From: Candidatus Peregrinibacteria bacterium
Lineage (GTDB): Bacteria > Patescibacteriota > Gracilibacteria > UM-FILTER-43-11
Assembly (NCBI GenBank): GCA_030618315.1
Contig: JAUXDO010000077.1
Coordinates: 1 to 5,855 of the forward strand
Direction: 5' to 3'
Length of the DNA stretch: 5,855 bases
Shown: positions 1-5,144 of the stretch, in pieces
How the letters are laid out: the number at the start of each line of letters is the position of its first letter
How positions within the stretch are numbered: position 1 is the first letter of the stretch
Made by a program: the position numbers and the translations under genes
The notes under the pieces: generated by a model
Database searches by the model: none
What the model saw: the letters and a program-made list of their open reading frames with translations, nothing else
What the model was told of the DNA's origin: nothing

Positions 1-16
1 TCGCCCACAGACTCAT
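1..16 (-). CDS. Start of the next ATPase operon gene (partial, runs off left edge)
   Basis: Only five codons are visible, reading M-S-L-W-A. The ATG lies at 16-14 on the minus strand, 15 bases beyond the ntpC stop codon. It is preceded by AGGAGG at 33-28, the only strong Shine-Dalgarno sequence near any start in this window. By the gene order of the E. hirae and Thermus clusters, the gene after subunit C should be the rotor subunit F (E. hirae ntpG), or subunit A if F lies elsewhere. The five residues are too few to identify it, so the product is inferred from position alone. Confidence 0.55.
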
Positions 17-27
17 TGAAGTGAGTT

Positions 28-33
28 CCTCCT
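28..33 (-). promoter_or_regulatory. Shine-Dalgarno sequence AGGAGG for the gene after ntpC
   Basis: The minus strand reads AGGAGG, then 11 bases, then ATG. The motif overlaps the first two bases of the ntpC TAG stop codon, so ribosomes ending ntpC release next to the next start, which suggests translational coupling. The spacing is slightly longer than the usual optimum. Confidence 0.6.
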
Positions 34-1060
34 AAATAATGGTTTTACTTAGTCTTAAAATCTCAATTGCCAAGCGACTTCTTTCGCCAAAATTTCGCAT
101 TATCGTATTTGTTACAAAAGGAATTATACGCCATTGAGCGATATTTTCAAATTTATAAAAGAAAGCAAAAACCGGTTCAGGACCGAATGATTTTCGCTGT
201 GATTCCTTCATAAAGTTTTGTAGGTTTTCAAGAATTTTGGTTTCGAGAGCGAGTAGACTGCGATCTTTTTTTACACTATCAAGAGCCTCAGTAAGACCTG
301 CCAACTGTGGACGTTTTTCAAGAATTCCGCGAAGCTCATCATAACCTTTGTCATAAGCGCTTACGAAAGTTTCCGGATAAACAGAGCCACCTTTTGAAAT
401 AACTTTTTCTAAAAATGCGCGATCTTTTTTTAACTCTTTGCATCGAACAAAAGTTCTTACATTCGTGATATCAATAAGTCGGGAGACATAAACCTGAGTT
501 AAAGGACTATCCATCTCCTCAGCCAATCCACTTAATTCATCTAAATAATGTTGATCGAGTATCAAATCGACAACCTGAGGATCTTTGGTTTTTTCATAAG
601 CTTCAGTAGCTTCTTTAATAGCAAATGCAACACCGGGAATTAAATCGAGTGATTTACCCTCGAAAAGCGTCTTTTCCCAATTTTCTAAACTGTGCAAACC
701 AACATCTATCAAAGCATGTTGAATATCGGAATAACCGTGCTCCATCAATCGGGCTTTTAGAACAACTTTTAGATTATGGAAATCATATTTATACCATAAA
801 AAATTCATTACCTTTTTATGCGGAGCCATTTCATGGATTATTCGCTGAATATTTTTTAATCCGGCTAAAAATATCTTTTGATAATCATCCACTTTCAAAT
901 CTCCAATATATTCAGAAAGTAGCGGATAGTCATTAAGCACACGAAAAGCTTCATCGGCATTTTTAGCATCCAAAACACGTTCCAGCAAAGTCTGGTTTAA
1001 AAGTTGTGTTTCGAGTGCGCGCACTCGGCCTACAATGTAAGAATAATCGGTGTTACTCAT
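32..1060 (-). CDS. ntpC: V-type ATPase subunit C (AC39/d family, central-stalk socket)
   Basis: This 342-residue protein belongs to the V0D/AC39 family. It sits as a funnel on the proteolipid ring and links it to the D/F rotor shaft. Visible family signatures are the N-terminal YSYIVGRVRALETQLL stretch (residues 7-21), YDFHNLKVVLKAR (92-104), DITNVRTFVR (197-206) and the C-terminal FGPEP..FFYKFEN..QWRII block (292-313). The protein is soluble and mostly helical with no membrane segment, and the length fits the family (about 320-350). The first ATG places the family motif at the usual distance from the N terminus. No Shine-Dalgarno is present upstream. The gene follows ntpE after 36 bases and ends at a TAG overlapped by the ribosome site of the next gene. 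The spacer upstream may carry its own promoter. Confidence 0.93.
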   Translation of the reverse strand: MSNTDYSYIVGRVRALETQLLNQTLLERVLDAKNADEAFRVLNDYPLLSEYIGDLKVDDYQKIFLAGLKNIQRIIHEMAPHKKVMNFLWYKYDFHNLKVVLKARLMEHGYSDIQHALIDVGLHSLENWEKTLFEGKSLDLIPGVAFAIKEATEAYEKTKDPQVVDLILDQHYLDELSGLAEEMDSPLTQVYVSRLIDITNVRTFVRCKELKKDRAFLEKVISKGGSVYPETFVSAYDKGYDELRGILEKRPQLAGLTEALDSVKKDRSLLALETKILENLQNFMKESQRKSFGPEPVFAFFYKFENIAQWRIIPFVTNTIMRNFGERSRLAIEILRLSKTII

Positions 1061-1068
1061 ATTGCAAC

Positions 1069-1084
1069 GTCATGACGTCATGAC
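1069..1084. promoter_or_regulatory. Perfect 16-base palindrome before ntpC, candidate operator
   Basis: The sequence GTCATGACGTCATGAC equals its own reverse complement. It is also a direct duplication of the 8-base palindrome GTCATGAC, with TGACGTCA at its centre. It begins immediately after a consensus -10 box (TATAAT at 1090-1085 on the minus strand) and ends 8 bases before the ntpC start codon, so it would cover the transcription start of that promoter. That is a common place for a repressor operator. It could instead act as a short RNA hairpin in the ntpC leader. The binding protein is unknown. A second palindrome, ATAACGTTAT, lies at 1088-1097. Confidence 0.45.
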
Positions 1085-1113
1085 ATTATAACGTTATTAA
1101 AATAGAATATCAG
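1085..1113 (-). promoter_or_regulatory. Possible internal promoter driving ntpC and downstream genes
   Basis: On the minus strand CTGATA (1113-1108, 4 of 6 matches to TTGACA) is followed by 17 bases and a perfect TATAAT (1090-1085). The -35 lies inside the last codons of ntpE. Initiation about 7 bases downstream would give a leader of roughly 18 bases before ntpC. In AT-rich DNA TATAAT arises by chance, so the case rests on the exact 17-base spacing and the palindrome at the predicted start site. Confidence 0.35.
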
Positions 1114-1666
1114 CCACCTCAAGCTCAGTATGAGGACGAACGATATTAGACATAAGATAAGGAAAACTGAGATTTATCTCAACTTTCTTGCTTTTGACTA
1201 CAAAACCGCCTTTAAAATCATTAGTTTCCTTGGCAATTTCATAATGAACACCTGCATTTCGCATAGCAGACTCCGTTTGATGCTTTTTGCTGGCAGGAAC
1301 TACTAATTCACCTTCCGGCATAGACTGAGAAGCACTTTTAAACATGGAGGTGAGTAAATCTGTATAAGCTTTATCATCAAGTGCATTAAGTTCATCGATT
1401 GCAGCCTTATAAGACTCACTGATAACTACACGCTTTTCTTTTAAAAGCACACTTCGACTTTCCATATTAGCTAAAACTTTAGCCTGTTCAGCCATAGAAG
1501 CACATTTATTCTTCACCTTGTTATCAATCTCATACATTTTAGCTTTAGCACCCTTTTCAGCTTCAGCTTTTATCTTCTTAATTTCATCATTAGTCATCTG
1601 CTTAGCAAAAGCAGCCTTTTTATTGGCTTCATCTTTGATTTTATTAAGGATGTCGTTTATTGCCAT
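1097..1666 (-). CDS. ntpE: V-type ATPase subunit E (peripheral stalk)
   Basis: This 189-residue protein is the E subunit. It pairs with the small G/H-type subunit to form the peripheral stalk that ties the catalytic head to subunit I. The first half (residues about 1-90) is a charged, Lys/Glu/Ala-rich helix typical of the long coiled coil. The second half is the globular head-binding domain, with the family signature GGFVVKSKKVEINLSFPYLM at 153-172 and a C terminus ending in DILF. The length is normal for the bacterial family (about 185-200). No Shine-Dalgarno precedes the ATG, and the leader just upstream is A-rich (AATAAAAG). The gene lies 101 bases after ntpK across a repeat-filled spacer and 36 bases before ntpC. 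Confidence 0.9.
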   Translation of the reverse strand: MAINDILNKIKDEANKKAAFAKQMTNDEIKKIKAEAEKGAKAKMYEIDNKVKNKCASMAEQAKVLANMESRSVLLKEKRVVISESYKAAIDELNALDDKAYTDLLTSMFKSASQSMPEGELVVPASKKHQTESAMRNAGVHYEIAKETNDFKGGFVVKSKKVEINLSFPYLMSNIVRPHTELEVADILF

Positions 1667-1675
1667 CTTTTATTG

Positions 1676-1766
1676 TTTTAAGTTGTAGGTTTTAAGTTGT
1701 AGGTTGTAGGATTTAGGTTGCAGACAATATAATTGATCTTAAATCTTAAATCTTTCAACTTACAAC
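1676..1766. repeat. Heptad-repeat inverted repeat in the ntpK-ntpE spacer
   Basis: Almost the whole spacer consists of degenerate 7-base units. On the plus strand 1676-1724 reads as TTTTAAG, TTGTAGG, TTTTAAG, TTGTAGG, TTGTAGG, ATTTAGG, TTGCAGA, including an exact 14-base tandem duplication (1676-1689 and 1690-1703). On the opposite strand the right arm (1765 downward) reads TTGTAAG, TTGAAAG, ATTTAAG, ATTTAAG. The arms are complementary: 1696-1706 pairs with 1756-1766 (10 of 11), and 1710-1717 with 1738-1745 or 1745-1752 (7 of 8). The ntp transcript could therefore fold a long imperfect hairpin just after the ntpK stop codon. Confidence 0.75.
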
Positions 1767-1767
1767 A

Positions 1768-2247
1768 TTAAATGAAGAATAATACAAGAGCAGAAATAAG
1801 GAATCCAAGTACAGCATATGTTTCTACCATAGCAGACAAAACCATAGCTTTACCAAGATCAGCTGGATTTTTAGCAATCATGCCGATACCGGCAGCAGAC
1901 ACTTTACCCTGATGATGACCGGAATAGAATCCAGCAATACCTACCGGAAAACCTGCAAACATAAATTGCAGACCCTGAGTAAGAGTTAAAGGCTGTGGTT
2001 CACCACCCAAAATACCAGTGAACATTAAAATAAGGAAAGCAATCAGGAATCCGTAAATACCCTGAGTTGCTGGCAGAGCCTGTAAAATAAGAACTTTACC
2101 GAAAAGTTCAGGTTTTTCAGCGATTACACCAGCTCCGGCAGAACCGGCAGCGCCTACACCGAGAGATGAACCTCCTCCGGCAAAACCTACGGCTACAGCA
2201 GCACCTAATACAGCTAAGCCCAATGCCCATATACTTGGATCTTCCAT
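1768..2247 (-). CDS. ntpK: V-type ATPase proteolipid subunit K, sodium-type ion-binding site
   Basis: This 159-residue membrane protein forms the rotating ion-carrying ring. It has four hydrophobic helices (about 8-38, 49-76, 92-125, 132-158) as two fused hairpins, the V-type arrangement, with a length close to the 156 residues of E. hirae NtpK. The first hairpin has LQALPATQGIYGF (55-67) and the second SGHHQGKVSAAG (109-120) and AMVETYAVLGF (139-149). Aligned by these motifs, the E. hirae sodium ligands L61, T64, Q65, Q110 and E139 correspond to L58, T61, Q62, Q113 and E142, and Y68 to Y65, all conserved. The first hairpin has Ala60 where the second has Glu142, so there is one ion site per four helices. 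The first helix is very glycine-rich. Both flanking spacers carry inverted heptad repeats. No Shine-Dalgarno is seen. Confidence 0.95.
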   Translation of the reverse strand: MEDPSIWALGLAVLGAAVAVGFAGGGSSLGVGAAGSAGAGVIAEKPELFGKVLILQALPATQGIYGFLIAFLILMFTGILGGEPQPLTLTQGLQFMFAGFPVGIAGFYSGHHQGKVSAAGIGMIAKNPADLGKAMVLSAMVETYAVLGFLISALVLFFI

Positions 2248-2264
2248 AATATTATTTAGTTAAG

Positions 2265-2283
2265 AATTAATAAATTAATTATA
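2265..2283 (-). promoter_or_regulatory. AT-rich dyad and isolated -10-like box in the ntpK leader
   Basis: The stretch AATTAATAAATTAATT (2265-2280) is an inverted repeat with 7-base arms and a 2-base centre. Overlapping its edge, the minus strand has a perfect TATAAT at 2283-2278, which would start a transcript about 24 bases before ntpK. No acceptable -35 hexamer lies 16-18 bases upstream, so an extra promoter for ntpK is only a possibility. The unstructured A/T-rich leader may itself favour ribosome loading on a gene lacking a Shine-Dalgarno. Confidence 0.2.
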
Positions 2284-2421
2284 TTTCTGATTTCGGATTT
2301 CGGATTTCAGATTCGATGCGACATTTGAGATTTTACATTTTAGATTTTTAGACTGTTGCGATAAATGCAAGATGCTAAATGTAAAATGGGAATCAGAATT
2401 CAGAAATCTGAAATCAGAAAT
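2283..2421. repeat. Large heptad-repeat inverted repeat in the ntpI-ntpK spacer
   Basis: The left arm 2283-2314 is built of 7-base units ATTTCTG, ATTTCGG, ATTTCGG, ATTTCAG. Read on the opposite strand from 2421, the right arm 2396-2421 has ATTTCTG, ATTTCAG, ATTTCTG. Nested inside is a second pair: ATTTTACATTT at 2330-2340 matches the reverse complement of 2377-2387 exactly (11 of 11). It is embedded in further 7-base units (ATTTGAG, ATTTTAC, ATTTTAG on the left; ATTTTAC, ATTTAGC, ATCTTGC on the opposite strand of the right). The ntp transcript could form a long interrupted hairpin starting 3 bases after the ntpI stop codon. It is not a normal intrinsic terminator, since it is AT-rich and has no U-run after a short GC stem. 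Confidence 0.8.
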
Positions 2422-2424
2422 GTT

Positions 2425-4419
2425 TTATTCGTTGTAGCGAACAAATTTTGATTCTTTATATAAAGGTTTGAAAGGTTTTCCTCCGCCCTCTAAAAACTTC
2501 GTGAAAAACTCAACAAACTGCAGACGAGCGGAATGGATAAATGCACCAAACGCATTGATAACAATTGTAAATACATGACCTCCGACAATAATCAGAAATG
2601 CAATTACAATACCAACGTAAGGTATGCCAACAAGCAATCCTGCAACCGTATTCACAGCAAGTGCAATAATACTTGTAGACAGACCCAGCGCGAGTAAACG
2701 AGAATAAGAAAGCACATCAGCGAAATAACTAACTAAATTATATAATCCGAGTACCCCTGATAGAAATTTGAGAATTATATTCTTCTTTTTACGCCCCTGA
2801 GTAAGGACAATATAAGCCGCACCTATATATAGGAGAATTTTTGCAACTCCCATTAATGATGCCGGTAAAACACCTGCCGCAACTAAAACAGTAAAGCCGA
2901 TTATCGTCAGCATATAAACCCATGGAAATTGGTCGAGAAATGCTTCCTTTTTTCCGATATTCCTGAGCATCCATACGAATCTCATACAAACACCCAAAAG
3001 CACCTGAATAAACCCAAGAGAAAGAGAAAGAATTAAAACTCCAAGCGGATTAGTAAGCGCGCTCATCTTTTGACCAATAAATACTACTTCGCCATCTGCA
3101 TTTGTAGATCTTAAGAAAGCGGGAGCTTGCTCAATTGTAATACCTGCCCATCCTCCAAAAAGAACACCCAATACAAAAGTAACAATACCTGCATACATGA
3201 GCAAACGGATAAGCCCCTGAGATTTCTTTGGAATATCAAGATATTTAAGAACAAAAAGCATAATAGCAAAAAGAAGCAGTCCATATATTGCGTCAGTCAA
3301 AGCCAAACCATAGAAACCAATAAAGAACACAGCCATAAATGGAGTTGGATCTACTTCTTTAGGACCAGGCAAACCATATAAATTGGTAACTGTCTGCAAA
3401 GGTTGTAAAAATTCAGGATTTTTAAGCAAAATCGGAGCATCTTCACCTTCTTCCGGCTCAATTTCTATTAATTCAAAGTTTTTTGTAATGCCATTTTTCA
3501 GATCTACCTCAATATCTTTAATTCCTTCCTTCGGCATCCAACCGGAAAGTAAAACTGTGGATTCAGTAGCCACAAATCTCTGACGAGCTTGTTTTCGGGT
3601 TAACTGCCAATTGTAATAATCGTAACAAACCCGAAGTTTTTTAAGATCCTTAGTTATTTTTTGAGAAGCTTCTGTTAACTGCCCCAATCTTTCATCAATT
3701 TTCTCCAAACGATTTTCCAATTTTTTCAATTCACCTTTAACAGAACCAGAAAGTTCTGGAATTTCGATAGCTTCACCTTTATTAGAAGCAACAATACTAT
3801 CAACATCATCTATAACAGACCTATCACAAACAACCTGAACATAAACCTGATCTTCTTCTACATTATCAAAGCCAACATCAACTAATTTAGAAAAATTTAA
3901 AAGCTCTGTTTTTAACCCCTCCCATTCTTCCAGAGGAACGGAAATAAATTGGAGAACTGCATTTTCAGTTTCGCGAGGTATATCAAGTGATAATTTCAAA
4001 TGCTTCCAGTTGCCAAGAGTGCTCTGAAGACTATTGATATCTTTTATTTCATTATTAAGCTGAACCATTTCCTCCTCAACGGATTTACAACGATCAATCA
4101 CCTCATTAAATTGGAATTTTTTAGCGATATCATCAATCTTTTCACTTTTAATTTTCACACTATTCCCATCAACCATCGCCTGCAACCCTTTTTTCTTCTC
4201 TTCGAATTTGGCCAAAAAAGTACACGCAAAATCAAGCCGTGCCACAATATATTGCAAATCACGGGTTTCATCATCCATATCAAACTCTTCTAAATCCTTT
4301 TTATCTATCACTGTGTCGGTAATATGCAAAACCCCCTTATCTTGTAAGAAATCTATAACTTTTGGCTTGTCTTTTTTATGGACAAACAAACTAATTTTCT
4401 GCATTGGCACTACTGCCAT
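2425..4419 (-). CDS. ntpI: V-type ATPase subunit I (a-subunit, membrane stator)
   Basis: This 664-residue protein is the membrane stator that provides the two ion half-channels beside the K ring. Residues 1 to about 350 form the cytoplasmic arm that binds the peripheral stalks, with coiled-coil stretches near 55-135 and 225-265. After the family linker LYGLPGPKEVDPTPF (347-361), the C-terminal half has about eight membrane helices (roughly 361-625). The motif SYFADVLSYSRLLALGLST (564-582) carries the essential arginine, R574. The last block, IHSARLQFVEFFTKFLEGGGKPFKPL (628-653), carries R632. The 58-residue spacing resembles the R563/R622 pair of the Thermus subunit. The length is typical (about 650-670). 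It starts 31 bases after ntpF. No Shine-Dalgarno is present; the minus strand instead reads CCTCC just upstream. The 177-base spacer to ntpK holds a large inverted repeat. Confidence 0.96.
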   Translation of the reverse strand: MAVVPMQKISLFVHKKDKPKVIDFLQDKGVLHITDTVIDKKDLEEFDMDDETRDLQYIVARLDFACTFLAKFEEKKKGLQAMVDGNSVKIKSEKIDDIAKKFQFNEVIDRCKSVEEEMVQLNNEIKDINSLQSTLGNWKHLKLSLDIPRETENAVLQFISVPLEEWEGLKTELLNFSKLVDVGFDNVEEDQVYVQVVCDRSVIDDVDSIVASNKGEAIEIPELSGSVKGELKKLENRLEKIDERLGQLTEASQKITKDLKKLRVCYDYYNWQLTRKQARQRFVATESTVLLSGWMPKEGIKDIEVDLKNGITKNFELIEIEPEEGEDAPILLKNPEFLQPLQTVTNLYGLPGPKEVDPTPFMAVFFIGFYGLALTDAIYGLLLFAIMLFVLKYLDIPKKSQGLIRLLMYAGIVTFVLGVLFGGWAGITIEQAPAFLRSTNADGEVVFIGQKMSALTNPLGVLILSLSLGFIQVLLGVCMRFVWMLRNIGKKEAFLDQFPWVYMLTIIGFTVLVAAGVLPASLMGVAKILLYIGAAYIVLTQGRKKKNIILKFLSGVLGLYNLVSYFADVLSYSRLLALGLSTSIIALAVNTVAGLLVGIPYVGIVIAFLIIVGGHVFTIVINAFGAFIHSARLQFVEFFTKFLEGGGKPFKPLYKESKFVRYNE

Positions 4420-4450
4420 ATTCTTGGAGGATTACTTATTAATTTACAAT

Positions 4451-4777
4451 TTACTCAAATAAACGCACAAAAGATTGTGTAATATGTTTCTGTGCCTTCA
4501 ATATGTTCTTTTTTCCGCCGGCAACAACATCATTACGGGTACTATCACTGTCAATGATAATTTTTTTGTACTCCGTTTTTGCCTCTTCCTTTGCTTTTAA
4601 TAACTTACCTTTAGCCTGTTCACGCGCCTTATCCTCTGCTTCCTGAACTATTTCATTTGCCTCTTCACTAGCTTTAACTACCTTTTTATTATTCTCAGTT
4701 TCGAGCTTTTTTAACATTCCTCCGGCATCCTTTTCCTCTTTTTGTATTTGAGAAATAAAATGTGTCTGTGTAGCCAT
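4451..4777 (-). CDS. ntpF: V-type ATPase small peripheral-stalk subunit (NtpF; G/H family)
   Basis: This 108-residue protein is almost entirely a charged helix rich in Lys, Glu and Ala (about residues 10-75), followed by a short tail ending in SFVRLFE. Length, composition and first position in the operon before subunit I match the small stalk subunit called NtpF in E. hirae, G in Thermus and AhaH/AtpH in archaea-type clusters. It would form a heterodimeric coiled coil with NtpE. The sequence is low in complexity, so the identification rests mainly on context. The name NtpF should not be confused with rotor subunit F. There is no Shine-Dalgarno before the ATG, and a sigma70-type promoter lies about 50 bases upstream, making this the likely first gene of the operon. 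Confidence 0.82.
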   Translation of the reverse strand: MATQTHFISQIQKEEKDAGGMLKKLETENNKKVVKASEEANEIVQEAEDKAREQAKGKLLKAKEEAKTEYKKIIIDSDSTRNDVVAGGKKNILKAQKHITQSFVRLFE

Positions 4778-4832
4778 AATTATAAGTAATGTTTAGGAGA
4801 ATAAAATAGCAACTTCTCATTTCAGCGCAGAC

Positions 4833-4861
4833 ATTTTAGACACGCTGTCAATAAAAGTCAA
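4833..4861 (-). promoter_or_regulatory. Probable main promoter of the ntp operon
   Basis: On the minus strand TTGACT (4861-4856, 5 of 6 matches) is followed by exactly 17 bases and TAAAAT (4838-4833, 5 of 6). Transcription would start near 4826, giving a leader of roughly 50 bases before ntpF. It is the best sigma70-like match in the spacer and sits where an operon promoter is expected. Confidence 0.6.
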
Positions 4862-4930
4862 TACCCTTAGGGGTTGACAATTAAATAAAATGATGTGAAA
4901 TGTATTGAAATTTTGACAACGGACAGTCAA
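4846..4930. promoter_or_regulatory. Cluster of TTGAC/GTCAA motifs with a dyad over the ntp -35 box
   Basis: Five copies of the TTGAC pentamer occur in 85 bases: TGTCAA at 4846, AGTCAA at 4856, TTGACA at 4874, TTGACA at 4913 and AGTCAA at 4925. The second and third form a dyad GTCAA-N12-TTGAC (4857-4878) overlapping the ntp -35 box, with a small CCCT-T-AGGG palindrome in the middle (4864-4872). The fourth and fifth form another, GTCAA lying 8 bases after TTGAC (4913-4930). Some copies are simply -35 hexamers on either strand. The paired arrangement could also be a regulator site between divergent promoters. Confidence 0.35.
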
Positions 4931-4944
4931 CATGATGATATATA
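4913..4944 (+). promoter_or_regulatory. Weak candidate plus-strand promoter for the small lipoprotein frame
   Basis: A perfect TTGACA at 4913-4918 is followed 20 bases later by TATATA (4939-4944), which has an extended -10 TG one base before it (4936-4937). The spacer is longer than normal, so only the extended -10 speaks for activity. A transcript starting near 4951 would cover both possible starts of the downstream reading frame. Confidence 0.25.
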
Positions 4945-5005
4945 CTCCTTTTAGCTCTCTAGTAAATAAAGTATGTCTATTAACTCACCAGAAAAAGGAA
5001 ATTGG

Positions 5006-5107
5006 ATGGCAACCGGTGCCCGTTTAGCGCTTATTCTTACCCTATCCTCATGTTCTGATAATACAACTGATGAACAATTCCCATCAAATGAAAATAACCG
5101 AAAATAA
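5006..5107 (+). CDS. Tiny putative lipoprotein (33 residues)
   Basis: The frame encodes a short Arg-containing start (MATGAR), a hydrophobic core (LALILTL), a lipobox LSSC with Cys at residue 16, and then a polar tail of 18 residues (SDNTTDE... ending NNRK). This is the layout of a signal peptidase II substrate leaving a very small lipid-anchored peptide, similar in plan to entericidin-type lipoproteins, though no family is recognised. The chosen start has AAAGGA 6 bases upstream and gives a normal-length signal. An in-frame ATG at 4973 would add 11 residues but has no ribosome site. It is the only plus-strand gene candidate, convergent with the helicase gene 37 bases away. It could be a chance frame or a decayed gene. 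Confidence 0.4.
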   Translation: MATGARLALILTLSSCSDNTTDEQFPSNENNRK

Positions 5108-5144
5108 TACCGGAGTTATAACATTGGGTTTTACTGGAGAGTAA

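Noticed and set aside
625..936. 103-residue plus-strand open frame opposite ntpC
   Set aside because: It is antisense to a clearly conserved gene and shows no recognisable motif, so it is a shadow frame. The same holds for the plus-strand frames opposite ntpI between about 3127 and 4462.
1676..2421. Short regular repeats suggesting a CRISPR array
   Set aside because: The units are degenerate 7-mers in direct contact, with no unique spacers and no cas genes. The two repeat blocks are separated by the intact ntpK gene.
2283..2421. Intrinsic transcription terminator between ntpI and ntpK
   Set aside because: The stem is long, AT-rich and interrupted, with no short GC-rich stem followed by a U-run, and the genes on both sides belong to one complex, so full termination is unlikely.
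2789..2989. 66-residue minus-strand open frame inside ntpI
   Set aside because: It lies wholly within the conserved membrane half of ntpI in another phase, with cysteine-rich, low-plausibility protein sequence and no ribosome site.
4779..4784. TATAAT one base before the ntpF start codon, suggesting a promoter
   Set aside because: No -35 hexamer lies at a suitable distance and transcription would begin inside the coding region. The promoter at 4833-4861 fits far better.
5108..5144. Bidirectional terminator between the lipoprotein frame and the helicase gene
   Set aside because: Only weak dyads (for example ATAAC and GTTAT around 5094-5119) are present and no T-run follows a stable stem on either strand.
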